A stretch of 64,000 nt of DNA from JAHELQ01 sp965603365. GTDB taxonomy: Bacteria; Acidobacteriota; Aminicenantia; UBA2199. Position 1 is the first letter of the stretch. The number at the start of each line of letters is the position of its first letter. Positions 1-8,670 of the stretch are shown in pieces. Made by a program: the position numbers and the translations under genes. Below the pieces are notes generated by a model. The model saw only the letters and a list, made by a program, of their open reading frames with translations, had not been told where the DNA came from and did no database searches. Where the stretch lies: positions 40,867 through 104,866 of the forward strand of contig CBFDCR010000008.1 in assembly GCA_965603365.1 (NCBI GenBank), given 5' to 3'.

Positions 1-13
1 TAGCTGGATATTT

Positions 14-961
14 TTAAGCCGCAGACACTTCATTCTTGATCCTGGGGTCCAACAGAAAATAGGACACATCCACCAGAAAGTTCACCATTAAATACACCGC
101 ACTCATAAACACGATGAGTCCCTGCACCATGGGATAGTCCCGGCGGTACACCGATTGGATGAGCAGGACCCCTATCCCCTGCCAGGAAAATATGGTCTCG
201 GTGACGATGGCGCCGGTGAGCAGGAAGCCGAACTGCATGCCCATGGTGGTGATGATGGGGATCAAGGCATTTTTCAGGATGTGCCTGAAAAATATCTTCA
301 TCTCCGACAGTCCCTTAGCCCGGGCCAGCAGTACATAGGGTTTCTGGAGTTCCGTGCCCACCGAGGTACGGATGATGCGGGTCAAAGAAGCGGTCATGGA
401 CGTCCCCAGGGTCAGGGCCGGCAGCACCAGGTAACGCATCCCCTCCGAGCCCGAGACCGGCAGCCAGCCAAATGTGATGGAGAACAGCAAAATCAACAGC
501 GGCCCTAAGAAAAAGTTAGGGATAGCCTGCCCGGCGGCGCTGAAAAAAATCACCGCCGACTCAAATCCCGACTTCTTCTTAAAGGCCGCCGCCGTGCCCA
601 GGGGGAAGGAGATCAGGAGAGCAATCAGCATGGCCGCCAGCGCCAGGTACACCGTATTGGGCAGGTAGTCGACAATGTTGGCGATCACCTGCCGGCGATT
701 GTACAGCGATGTACCCAGGCTCAAATTCAGGAGATTCCGGTTGAAGTCCAGGTACTGCGCCAACAGCGGTTTGTCCAGGTTCAATTCCCGCCGGATCCGA
801 TCCATATCTTCGACATTCTCGCCCTCCCCCAGGATGCCGATAACCGGATCCCCGGGGATCACATGGATCAAAAAGAAGGCCGCACACCCCACCGCCCACA
901 GCAAAAACACCAGCATCAACAGTCGTTTTACAATATAGCCTCTCAAGGGCATCCTCATCAT
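14..961 (-). CDS. ABC transporter permease, DppB/OppB type
   Basis: Inner-membrane permease of a dipeptide/oligopeptide/nickel-type ABC importer. The 315-residue protein has six predicted membrane segments (about residues 12-32, 104-126, 138-160, 176-196, 240-262, 283-305). An early periplasmic loop begins HVIPGDP, which is typical of the DppB family. The EAA loop that contacts the ATPase is at about 212-241 (ARAKGLSEMKIFFRHILKNA). The C-terminus LLDPRI is also family-typical, so the gene looks complete. A DppC-like partner would be expected beyond the left edge of the window (inference). Two adjacent ATGs at 961 and 958 could both serve as start; neither has a clear Shine-Dalgarno sequence. 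The true substrate cannot be told from sequence. Confidence 0.93.
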   Translation of the reverse strand: MMRMPLRGYIVKRLLMLVFLLWAVGCAAFFLIHVIPGDPVIGILGEGENVEDMDRIRRELNLDKPLLAQYLDFNRNLLNLSLGTSLYNRRQVIANIVDYLPNTVYLALAAMLIALLISFPLGTAAAFKKKSGFESAVIFFSAAGQAIPNFFLGPLLILLFSITFGWLPVSGSEGMRYLVLPALTLGTSMTASLTRIIRTSVGTELQKPYVLLARAKGLSEMKIFFRHILKNALIPIITTMGMQFGFLLTGAIVTETIFSWQGIGVLLIQSVYRRDYPMVQGLIVFMSAVYLMVNFLVDVSYFLLDPRIKNEVSAA

Positions 962-965
962 TGAC

Positions 966-1002
966 GATTACGCAGCAGTGCGTTACGCAAAAGTGCGTAA
1001 TC
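966..1002. promoter_or_regulatory. Nested inverted repeats built from TGCGTAA/TTACGCA
   Basis: GATTACGCA (966-974) is perfectly complementary to TGCGTAATC (994-1002). Between them lies a smaller palindrome, TGCGTTACGCA (979-989). The block sits between the permease start and the stop codon of the upstream ATPase, which it overlaps. It could be an operator for the permease, or a hairpin ending the ATPase transcript. No T-tract follows in the direction of transcription, so an operator seems at least as likely (inference). Confidence 0.45.
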
Positions 1003-2122
1003 TTAAATATAAAGGAAAAAAGGGATCACAGAACCCGAATCGTTCCTCCAGCTTCTCGATAATACCGGCCTCCATCAGGCTGTTAAGCGCCCGCTGGGTG
1101 CTGGAAACCGAAGACAGACCGAATTTTTCGGCATACTCCCTGGAAAAGATACTCTCCTTCTGGTGGACCAGGGCATGCAGCACCTTGCGTTGATAAATCG
1201 TGAGCTGGTCAAATAGAGTGTGGTAATAATCGCTCTGGTTATCCAGTATCAGGGATACCGCTTTTTCCACGGTGGTCTCATCCACCTCCAGGCCCTCTTC
1301 CCTGGCCAACTGCCAGACCTGTGAGGCCAGGAATTGATTGTAATAAGGGATATTGTCGGTATAATCCAATATCTTTTCTAAAATCCCCTCGGCAAGCGCC
1401 AATCCCCCCCTGCTGAACTCTTCCCCGATATGGTCGATCATCTCTTCTGGGGATATTTTATCTAATTTTACGATCTTACCGATGTTATAAAAGGCCCGTT
1501 TTTTATCGGCAAACAGGTTTAGCATCAAATGGGTCTTGCTGCCCATAAACACATAGCCGATATCGTCGTGAAATTGAAGCACCGAGCGGAACTGTTTTTC
1601 CATTGTCTCCCCATTCAGCCGATTGATCTCCTGGAATTCATCCAGCACGATGACCCATTTTTCATCTTTTCCTTTGACTTTTTTCGGCAGATCCAGTGCA
1701 TCCAGCAGGGAATACTCCCTGGGCACATTGGCACTGTAGGAAAATGAGAGCACCGGCTTGCCGCTGTCGTCGAAAGTAATGCTGGGCATGATCCCCCGCA
1801 CAGATGCCTTTATCCTCTTCACCGCCTTCTGGAGCGAAGGCCCCATGGCCTCCATGATCCGGGACGCATACAACTGGATAAAATTTTCCTGCGAAAAGAC
1901 CTGGTAAAAATCCAGGTATGCGGTTTTAATCCCCTGCCCTTTCAGCTCTGCCAATACTTTCAAAATCAAGGAAGTCTTCCCGTACCTCCGGGGCGAATAC
2001 AAAATAATATTGTTGCCCCCCAACAGGTCGGATTTAATCCGGGCAATCTCCCTCTGCCGGTTAATAAAATAGCGACCACTCACCACGGTTCCATACTTAA
2101 ACGGATTCATCCCCCTAATCAT
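983..2122 (-). CDS. AAA/archaeal-type ATPase with C-terminal winged helix
   Basis: P-loop ATPase of the 'ATPase domain, archaeal/bacterial' group (PF01637-like). Walker A is SPRRYGKTSL, about residues 43-52 from the chosen start. Walker B is WVIVLDEFQEI, about 156-166. A sensor-like strand with YVFMGS follows. The N-terminal RYFINRQREI segment is typical of the family. The last 75 residues look like a winged helix (LTIYQRKVLHALV, FGLSSVSSTQRALNSL). The start at 2122 (MIRGMNPFKYG) is preceded by a run reading GGAGGGGGG about 8 nt upstream. Such proteins are common, often multicopy, and mostly of unknown role. A regulator or a mobile-element accessory protein are both possible. Confidence 0.85.
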   Translation of the reverse strand: MIRGMNPFKYGTVVSGRYFINRQREIARIKSDLLGGNNIILYSPRRYGKTSLILKVLAELKGQGIKTAYLDFYQVFSQENFIQLYASRIMEAMGPSLQKAVKRIKASVRGIMPSITFDDSGKPVLSFSYSANVPREYSLLDALDLPKKVKGKDEKWVIVLDEFQEINRLNGETMEKQFRSVLQFHDDIGYVFMGSKTHLMLNLFADKKRAFYNIGKIVKLDKISPEEMIDHIGEEFSRGGLALAEGILEKILDYTDNIPYYNQFLASQVWQLAREEGLEVDETTVEKAVSLILDNQSDYYHTLFDQLTIYQRKVLHALVHQKESIFSREYAEKFGLSSVSSTQRALNSLMEAGIIEKLEERFGFCDPFFPLYLRLRTFA

Positions 2123-2334
2123 ATAATGATCCCCCCCTCCTGTCAACCTCCCCTCAAGCTAAAGTGAAAGCTATGGCTTGAAGATTTTTAGATCCAATTC
2201 TTTGAAAGATTAAAGATATGGATTAAAATCTTTGCCTGACCCCAATCCGTCTCAACATTTAACGTTCCCCATCCCTGCCCTTTTATTTCTTCCCCAATGC
2301 GGTGCCGACACTCTTAAACATAGCATCAACATCC

Positions 2335-2459
2335 TTTGACGCGGTGTTAACGCTCTTTGACACGATGTAAACGCCCTTTGACGCGGTGTAAACGCTCTTT
2401 GACGCGGTGCCAACGCATTTTGACGCGATGTAAACGCCCTTTGACAGGATGCAAAGCCC
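2335..2459. repeat. Tandem array A, 21-bp unit, about 6 copies
   Basis: Six consecutive units start at 2335, 2356, 2377, 2398, 2419 and 2440. The consensus is TTTGACGCGGTGTAAACGCC plus one base. The last copy is one base short and diverged, and more degenerate copies appear to extend left to about 2293. In one plus-strand frame the array reads as a repeated TRCKRPL heptapeptide, but there is no ribosome binding site and the product is low complexity, so I treat it as non-coding. Its function is unknown. Confidence 0.85.
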
Positions 2460-2472
2460 TAAATTTTACCTG

Positions 2473-2655
2473 TTACCTTGTTAATCCATTAAAGTATTGT
2501 TTCAATTCCGTCTTTTCAAAGTATATGACAAACAGTTGATCCCCCGCCTTGAACCGGTGACTCCTGGAGTACTGCCCATTGGTAGAACTGCCGGGAGTGA
2601 CATAACTCCCGACGAGTGAAAAATAAAGATTATCTTTAAAAATATCATATGCCAA
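2473..2655 (-). pseudogene. Possible C-terminal remnant of an exported/barrel protein
   Basis: A 60-codon open stretch between the two tandem arrays. Its translation does not look random: YSRSHRFKAGDQLFVIYF resembles the last strands of DUF5916-like outer-membrane barrel proteins, which often end in a 'pGdxlfviY' type strand. There is no convincing ribosome binding site, and its start lies at the edge of the second tandem array. I read it as a possible decayed 3' end of a longer gene, with low confidence; it could be a chance frame. Confidence 0.2.
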
Positions 2656-2899
2656 CGATTTCTCCGCTTATGGTAATGGTTTTGCCCCTCATGTGGATGA
2701 TTTCGCCGCCCATGTGAACGGCATCGCCCTCCCCGTGGATCGTTTCGCCCGCTATGTGAACGATTTTTCCCTTCATGTGGATGATTTCTCCCCCTATGTG
2801 AATGGTTTTGCCGCCCGTGTGAATGATTTCTCCGGCTATGTGAATGATTTTGCCCTTCATGGCAATGATTTCGCCGCTTATGGGAATCGTTTCTCCGGT
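2648..2899. repeat. Tandem array B, exactly 12 units of 21 bp
   Basis: Twelve 21-bp units run without indels from 2648 to 2899. Typical units are TATGTGAATGATTTTGCCCT plus one base, and variants beginning CATGTGGATGATTTC. Substitutions fall at fixed sub-positions. Both strands are open through the array: the plus strand reads VNDFAxx-like heptads and the minus strand reads IHxxGEx-like heptads. No ribosome binding site supports either. The array ends 37 bp from the stop codon of the membrane-anchored phosphoesterase gene. Confidence 0.9.
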
Positions 2900-2935
2900 T
2901 ACACTCTAAATAGGAGAGGAGCCTTATTTAGTATC

Positions 2936-4663
2936 CTAAAACAAAGCAATGAGCGTCCCAATCAAAGCAATTATCGTCCCCACGATCCATTTCCAATTCT
3001 TTTTCAGGCCATAAGCGAAATTAACTTTTACATATATTTCTCTATCCATCACAGGGTAGCTCTTTACTTTTTCGCCATATTTATCAAGATATACTATCAC
3101 TGAAATTGAAGGACAAATAACTCTTTTCCCGGATCTTAACGGTGTAATTTCCCACTCCCATTGAGTATACCCACTGGAGGCAATCAACTGTTTTTTTTCA
3201 CTGAGAGGCTCAATTTTAAAGTCATCCACAGATAACTCCGCTTTCATTGTAGTACTTATTTTTAGTTTTTCTATCTTTGGTATTCCCCTTCCTTTCAACC
3301 CCTTAGTTAGATCCTCCTTCAAATCTTTTGAAATACGAACTTCCACTCTTTCAGTTTCCCCCACCCGCATCTCTTCTGGAGGATTAAATAGGATCTGGCC
3401 TATTTCTAACTGATTCAGTTCATCATCAATGATCTTGTGTGCGTCAATTTTCATTCCCCCTGATTTTACTTTCAGATATTCCCAAATTCCCGCGTTGCTT
3501 GCAAGGGTATCAACATCGACATCCATTGAAGTATCACGGCTTCGATGCTCATCATTTTTGATCTCAGTATTGATTGCTATTTCCTCCCCAATTATCACTC
3601 CTCCTCCAACCTTTCCTATTTTCACTTTCATTTTACTTCCTTTTTTTTCAGAACTGTTAGATTCGTTTTCATCATCTCCATTTTTTCTTATCAGTTTTAC
3701 TGAAACCTGTCCGTCTTTGCATTTGTTGAGGGCTCTGTCGAATTCATGGCGGTCGTCAAAGTAGGTTCGCAGATATATGGTACCTTCGGCTTTTTGGACA
3801 TCAAGTTGAAAGGCCGAATATCCAATATAATAAGATCTGCCTTTGTATAGACAGCCGCTCTGGATCAATAGGGTTTGGTTGCCGAAGTTCTGGACCAGTT
3901 CCAGGTTGGGGTCGTGGAGGTGGCCACAGAAGATGAGATCGAATTCCCGGTAGAGCATTTTTTTGGCATCGCCGAGATCATATTCGCTGAGCCAGTCTAA
4001 GGCGTGATGAAACAGGGCAATCTTAATATTACAATCCTTGATGTCCTGGAAGGCATCATAAATCTGGCGTTCGCCGATTAAAAGTTTGCCGTTATCATAG
4101 CCGTCGGCTTTGCCGGTGGCCCGCCAACTGGAGTTCAGGCAGGCGATGCCGATTTTGGCGGAGTTTTTTTGGAGTATATGGGTGGAAAATAATTTGTTGG
4201 AAGTGATCGTGTGCGTTGAGTGAAATTGACTTTTAAAGGCGTTGAAGTGGTCCAATCTTTCGATATGGGGAAAATCTTTTTCGATCTCTTTGTCTAAGAA
4301 AGCATTCAGGGTCTCACGGTCGATCAGTGCCGTTCTTAGACCCTCTTCGGTGATGGAGTCGATTGCTTTCATCTGCATGTCGTGGTTGCCGGGGACGATG
4401 AAAAATTCGTTCCTGGTCAGCTTCGTTTTTTGCAATAGGGGATCGATAAAGACTTCGTAAGCTCTTTTAAAATCGTCTTCTTTGTCTCCTGCTTTGACCA
4501 GATCGCCGGTGAAGAGGATGAAGTCGATGTCCGGGAAGTGGTCCAGGTCTTTCCACAGGGCATTTAAGACGATTTCGGTGTCTTTGGGTTTTGAACTGTC
4601 GTAGTGCAAATCGGATAAGTGAAGCATATTTATAACGTCTAAATTGTTAGCTTCCTTTGCCAT
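2936..4663 (-). CDS. Calcineurin-like metallophosphoesterase with C-terminal membrane anchor
   Basis: A 575-residue protein. The N-terminal 300 residues are a metallophosphoesterase fold with all metal-ligand motifs: SDLH (D18, H20), TGDLV (D54), PGNHD (N93-D95), FHH (H219/H220) and CGHLH (H248, H250). It is therefore probably an active di-metal phosphodiesterase or phosphatase. A charged Ser/Glu/Lys linker (328-345) leads to VKIGKVGGGVIIGEEIAINT (347-366). A beta-rich region follows to about 545, then one membrane helix at the extreme C-terminus (WIVGTIIALIGTLIALF) with no signal peptide. That arrangement predicts a cytoplasmic, tail-anchored enzyme. The start has AGAGGTGA upstream. Codons about 62-382 are nearly identical in DNA to the gene at 11609-12820. 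It lies 316 bp downstream of the NTPase gene and is probably part of the same locus. Confidence 0.85.
   Translation of the reverse strand: MAKEANNLDVINMLHLSDLHYDSSKPKDTEIVLNALWKDLDHFPDIDFILFTGDLVKAGDKEDDFKRAYEVFIDPLLQKTKLTRNEFFIVPGNHDMQMKAIDSITEEGLRTALIDRETLNAFLDKEIEKDFPHIERLDHFNAFKSQFHSTHTITSNKLFSTHILQKNSAKIGIACLNSSWRATGKADGYDNGKLLIGERQIYDAFQDIKDCNIKIALFHHALDWLSEYDLGDAKKMLYREFDLIFCGHLHDPNLELVQNFGNQTLLIQSGCLYKGRSYYIGYSAFQLDVQKAEGTIYLRTYFDDRHEFDRALNKCKDGQVSVKLIRKNGDDENESNSSEKKGSKMKVKIGKVGGGVIIGEEIAINTEIKNDEHRSRDTSMDVDVDTLASNAGIWEYLKVKSGGMKIDAHKIIDDELNQLEIGQILFNPPEEMRVGETERVEVRISKDLKEDLTKGLKGRGIPKIEKLKISTTMKAELSVDDFKIEPLSEKKQLIASSGYTQWEWEITPLRSGKRVICPSISVIVYLDKYGEKVKSYPVMDREIYVKVNFAYGLKKNWKWIVGTIIALIGTLIALF
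3515..4479. repeat. Long direct repeat, copy 1 (within phosphoesterase gene)
   Basis: This 965-bp stretch matches 11672-12636 at a constant offset of 8157 bp. I noticed a single base difference (3563 C versus T). Outside the tract the two genes diverge: 5' of it, about 60 codons have scattered substitutions but no length change; 3' of it the genes become unrelated. Such a sharp identity plateau is typical of recent gene conversion or a very recent partial duplication. Confidence 0.93.
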
Positions 4664-4979
4664 ACTTCACCTCTTACTTTAATAGTATATCTTTTCATTT
4701 TATTACATTTCGCCCTGTCTCACGTTAGAAGCAAGACAAAATTATACTACATAAATATTTTGAAAAAAAGGGTTGATTTAATACACAGTAATCATGCCAG
4801 TTAGCTTATCTTTATGCGAAGCATCTAAGTGTCAGGCAAGAAGGCTGCTCCTTGAAAAACCAGAACTTCGCCCCAGATTCAACTTTTAAACATCTGCTTT
4901 AGCGATCCTTTTTTGAAGGATGCGCTGAGTCCCAGACTGAGTATGCCATCACTCCATTACTTAAAAAATAGAAGGACAT
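4664..4979. other. Intergenic region between NTPase and anchored phosphoesterase
   Basis: A 316-bp A/T-rich spacer, unlike the tight packing of the genes upstream. I see no supported gene. A short imperfect hairpin (GCGATCCTT at 4902 pairing with AAGGATGCGC ending at 4925) lies about 55 nt beyond the NTPase stop. It lacks a clear U-tract in the direction of transcription. The second phosphoesterase may therefore have its own promoter here, but no convincing -35/-10 pair stands out. Confidence 0.5.
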
Positions 4980-7442
4980 TTAATTTATGTCGAGTATTTG
5001 TCTGGTCACATCGTCTACGAAGGCTTTGAGTTTTGCTTCTTTTTCTTCTCTTTTCTTTTTTTCCTCTTTTTCTTTCTCTTCGTCTTTTTCCTTCTTTTCC
5101 GGTACTTCCCATTGATTTATGGCGTCCCATAGTGTGCTTTGAAGATCTTCATCGCCAGTTCGATAAAGTTCGACAATCAATTTCTTTAATTCATTATTCA
5201 CCTTATTCTTTGAAAGATTGTCAATTACCCATTTTTCCAGATTGTTGAACAGAATTTTTTTCAACTCTTTACGATCGCTTAGCTGGAACTTTGAAAAGCA
5301 CTTTTCATATAAACCCTTTAAAAATTGAACCATTTTTTCGTTTGCTTTATCGCCCATAGTTAATGAATTCAATAAGACATTGGAACTAAGGGAATTTTGA
5401 TCTTCGTCAGATAGGTGAATTATCTTTCTACTCTCTAGCACCTGGAGGATTCCATCGGAACCCAGAAAGAACAGTACCACGATAATTTTAGTGTCTCTAT
5501 TGCCCTCTTTGATCCAGTTGCTCAGTTCCGAAATAACATCGATAGGATTGATCATGATACACAAAGCCACTATCGAATATCGAACATTGGACAATAAATA
5601 ATTGGTTTCTTTATACAACATATCCAGATCTTGTAGGACATCCTCTTCACTTGCCCCCCTTCTATAAAGGATATCCAGAATATTCTCGGTCTTAAGCATT
5701 CTTTTAATTATTTCTTCCTGGATCTTTCTTAATTCTTTCATGGCAATTTTCAGATCGCGAAGCCCTATTTGTTTATAGGCAGAGATGGCTGTCCATTGAA
5801 CCTTTATATTGTCACTGAGCGCCATGTTTTTCAAAAAGCCCATGCAAAAATTTTTATAATTTTCGTCTTCACTAGATAAAATTCCTTCAAATAGGTAGCC
5901 TACGTTTGCCCTAAAAAAAGATTCTTCCATATGTGCCCAGCCTCTGATAAAATGGAGGGCAATAGACTCAAGGTCGAGTTCACCTATCCTACCGATACTG
6001 TATGCGGCCAATCTCCGTAGATCCGGTTGATACGGATTCTCAACATATTCTTGTAGATAAGGAATAAGAGTGATAAGTATTCTCCGATTGTTCTTGAAGA
6101 GGGTATTCAACAAGATTTTTTGATACATAGGATCACAGAATTCGATTACATCCGCAGAAATGAGTGTATCTCTTGTTACCTGGGCTTTACATTTCGCGAG
6201 CAGATCGCTTTCGGAAAGGGTGAAGGAGAATTCTTTATTGGGACTATAGGGAGTTATTGCTCTCAACAATTTTTTGGTGATTGCTTTATGGATTTGCTCG
6301 AAATCAAAATAAGGGACTCCGTTTATAAGAGCCAAAAATAAGGCAAATGTCCATGCCTCAAACTCTTTATTATTTTCCCCCAACTCTTTCAGGAACCAGT
6401 GCTCAACCCGTTTTTCAATACTGTTTACTTCCACGATAGCTTCATCTACCGTTTTCCCCCCTGCCAATATTTTTTCCAGATAGTTCTCAATAAACAGTGA
6501 AATCTTTGACATCCGATTAAATTTTTTAAGTATTTCAGGTAGCCTCTTTTTTAAGATGTCGGGGGCATTATTTGGATCTATTTGCCGTGAAGAGCAGAAA
6601 TGTTCGAGTTTCAACTTAAAACCTTCTTTAATCAGATTATCATCGATTAGAGTCACTTCTGCCTTTATATCAAGACCGGAGACCTGGAATTCATCAAATG
6701 TATCATAATCGGCAGTAAACAAGATATATGCGTCCAGTTCCTTGAGCTTCTCTGAAAAAAATTTTGTCTGCTCCCTGGTATAAGAGGCAAAAAAATCTTG
6801 AAGCTTCAGATTGTTTCCTGAAAAGACATCCTTGAATATCAAAATTTTATTAGCCAAAACTTTAGGGTCATTGATTAAATCAAAAAGGTCAATAATTAAT
6901 TCTTTAGCAACGGGCTTAACCAGTCGTACCTCATAATCTTTTTTATTTTCTTTCATGATCCGAGTTGAGAGGTACTTCGCCATAAAACATTTACCCGATT
7001 CCGGTTCTCCCACCAGGAGCAAAATCCTATTTAAGATAAGGGAAGCAAACAATTCATCGATTTTGTCAGGAGGATAGACAAAAGTCTGATAAATCTCTTC
7101 AAGAGAGTCCCCCGATATCCGAATCGTATTCGAGATCGAGAATTTTTTTATGCAAAAATTTACACCATCTACTCCCCCTATTGCAGTTATATTATTAATA
7201 TTATTTTTTGTTTCATAATTGATCTGTTGCGCTATAGTTGTATCTCTTCCTACTTGTCCGACGCCTACATCAAAGCCTGATTGACTCGATTGTTTTTCAT
7301 CTCCGGCTGAACTAACCGTATCGGTCTTCTCTGTTTCTTTCGCCTCAGACGATTGTCGCGGCGGTTCAACTCTTTCTTCCTGGACATCCGGGTCACAACT
7401 TTCTGGATTTTCGGTGCCTTGTTTATCTTGCTCTTTTGACAT
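4980..7442 (-). CDS. STAND-like P-loop NTPase with helical repeats
   Basis: An 820-residue protein. The N-terminal 55 residues are low-complexity and acidic. Next comes FDVGVGQVGRDTTIAQQIN (58-76), which resembles the linker of the anchored phosphoesterase. A P-loop domain follows: Walker A GEPESGKC (145-152, Cys where Ser/Thr is usual), Walker B-like KILIFKD (D205) and a sensor-like strand AYILFTADYDT. From about 330 to 740 the chain is alpha-helical with HEAT-like periodicity (for example LRRLAAYSIGRIGELDLES). The end has a highly charged KEK/EEK coiled coil (about 770-800). The architecture fits novel-STAND NTPases of bacterial conflict systems, in which the repeats sense and the NTPase switches (family knowledge). 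GGAGGGA lies upstream of the ATG, 18 bp after the SPFH-like gene. No effector domain is visible in this protein. Confidence 0.75.
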   Translation of the reverse strand: MSKEQDKQGTENPESCDPDVQEERVEPPRQSSEAKETEKTDTVSSAGDEKQSSQSGFDVGVGQVGRDTTIAQQINYETKNNINNITAIGGVDGVNFCIKKFSISNTIRISGDSLEEIYQTFVYPPDKIDELFASLILNRILLLVGEPESGKCFMAKYLSTRIMKENKKDYEVRLVKPVAKELIIDLFDLINDPKVLANKILIFKDVFSGNNLKLQDFFASYTREQTKFFSEKLKELDAYILFTADYDTFDEFQVSGLDIKAEVTLIDDNLIKEGFKLKLEHFCSSRQIDPNNAPDILKKRLPEILKKFNRMSKISLFIENYLEKILAGGKTVDEAIVEVNSIEKRVEHWFLKELGENNKEFEAWTFALFLALINGVPYFDFEQIHKAITKKLLRAITPYSPNKEFSFTLSESDLLAKCKAQVTRDTLISADVIEFCDPMYQKILLNTLFKNNRRILITLIPYLQEYVENPYQPDLRRLAAYSIGRIGELDLESIALHFIRGWAHMEESFFRANVGYLFEGILSSEDENYKNFCMGFLKNMALSDNIKVQWTAISAYKQIGLRDLKIAMKELRKIQEEIIKRMLKTENILDILYRRGASEEDVLQDLDMLYKETNYLLSNVRYSIVALCIMINPIDVISELSNWIKEGNRDTKIIVVLFFLGSDGILQVLESRKIIHLSDEDQNSLSSNVLLNSLTMGDKANEKMVQFLKGLYEKCFSKFQLSDRKELKKILFNNLEKWVIDNLSKNKVNNELKKLIVELYRTGDEDLQSTLWDAINQWEVPEKKEKDEEKEKEEKKKREEKEAKLKAFVDDVTRQILDIN

Positions 7443-7460
7443 CTTAGATCCCTCCCTATT

Positions 7461-8669
7461 TTACTGTGCAGCTTCGAATTCGGTTTTGACATCTTCTAGT
7501 ATCGTTCTAAATCTTTTAATTCGTTCTATGCGATCTAGAGTAAAAATTTTTCGATGTTCCACTGTGTACCTTTCCAGTCGCTTAAGTTGCTGCTCAATCA
7601 CTTCGAAATCTGCTTTTTCCTCACGATATGTTTCACCCATAATCTGAGTTACAATGGCGAGCATTTCCCTTTTATCTTCATTGTTGCATCCAGAGTTTCT
7701 AATATCGTTCATAATTCCCATAAGAATCTTTCTAAGATCCCCCGAAGATCCTGATTCGCCGATATCCAAATTCTTTTGCATTTCATCAACTATTGGAATA
7801 CTTCGAGGATTGCCCAGGTTTTGGGGGGTGGAGAAATGCTCCCGCACCACTCCCATAAAAGCATCCATAGATTTTGTAAATTTTTCAGGATTATCAACAT
7901 TTTTAGCCAGTTGTTCTACGGCAACGGGGAATTGTTCGTATGTTTTATTTATCGCTTCTGAGGCACTCTCCATTCTCTTAAGCATCAACTCATGAGCTTT
8001 GGCTTCTAACTCTTCTTCTCTTTTTGCCTTTGCCTTCTCTTTATTTAAGGCATCTAGCGCCTTTTCGACATCATGCTTATCGCCCGCCTTGTCCAACTCC
8101 AGGTCGCCTTCTGAAAGGGTATGGTGCATGACAATCTTTTCAATACTTATTCCATAGTTATCTGCAATGTGTCGAATACTTTTTAAAGATTTCTCAGACA
8201 AAATGATATCTTCGATTTCGTCGAAACGGGATTTCACATCATCGATTGTAATCTTGCTCTTCTTGATATTGACCCTGAACTGACTCTCCATTTCATTCCA
8301 GATGAGTCGCAGGGGATCATCCCGAAACCGGACAGCTAAGGGTCCTGGATTGGATACCTGGAAGTAGACTCTACAACTAAGGGTAAAATTCTTGTGCTGG
8401 GTCGGTAACATAAAGGTGGAACTTCTATCAAAGCTGAGGTTGGGATTGGCATTTACCGCATAGGCAACATAATTGCGGTTTAGAGAGAGAAACCCGGTTT
8501 TTATGGGTTTGCCATCCTCACCTTTTGACGGCTTACCGTCCTCATTTAGAATTTTATAAAGGGTCTTTGAGTCCTTTTTTTCCTTAAAAATAACAACTCT
8601 ATAACCCTGCCTCGGTACAGGGGCGACATTGGGTTTTAAAACCCCAAAAGATTCGGTTAAATTTTCCAT
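7461..8669 (-). CDS. SPFH/Band-7-like protein with helical C-terminus
   Basis: A 402-residue protein without signal peptide or clear membrane helix. Residues about 20-200 follow the layout of SPFH (stomatin/prohibitin) domains. A strand with 'ptqhKNFTLSCRVYFQVSNP' (87-108) corresponds to the usual 'v.l.Vs..vtY.V.dp' core. It is followed by helices and then IADNYGISIEKIVMHHTL (168-185), matching the typical '...yGi.v..v.i....'. A Lys/Glu-rich coiled coil (200-235) and helical tail follow, also as in SPFH proteins. The assignment is by pattern only. AAGGAG precedes the ATG, which begins 1 nt after the stop of the upstream coiled-coil gene. A membrane-scaffold or ring-forming role in the operon is inference. 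Confidence 0.6.
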   Translation of the reverse strand: MENLTESFGVLKPNVAPVPRQGYRVVIFKEKKDSKTLYKILNEDGKPSKGEDGKPIKTGFLSLNRNYVAYAVNANPNLSFDRSSTFMLPTQHKNFTLSCRVYFQVSNPGPLAVRFRDDPLRLIWNEMESQFRVNIKKSKITIDDVKSRFDEIEDIILSEKSLKSIRHIADNYGISIEKIVMHHTLSEGDLELDKAGDKHDVEKALDALNKEKAKAKREEELEAKAHELMLKRMESASEAINKTYEQFPVAVEQLAKNVDNPEKFTKSMDAFMGVVREHFSTPQNLGNPRSIPIVDEMQKNLDIGESGSSGDLRKILMGIMNDIRNSGCNNEDKREMLAIVTQIMGETYREEKADFEVIEQQLKRLERYTVEHRKIFTLDRIERIKRFRTILEDVKTEFEAAQ

Positions 8670-8670
8670 T

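Noticed and set aside
2357..2539. TRCKRPL-repeat frame across array A as a small protein
   Set aside because: Low-complexity product of a tandem DNA repeat with no ribosome binding site.
2645..2860. Heptad-repeat frame (IHxxGEx repeats) across array B as a protein
   Set aside because: Any 21-bp array without stops yields a heptapeptide repeat; the opposite strand is also open, and there is no ribosome binding site or flanking non-repeat domain.
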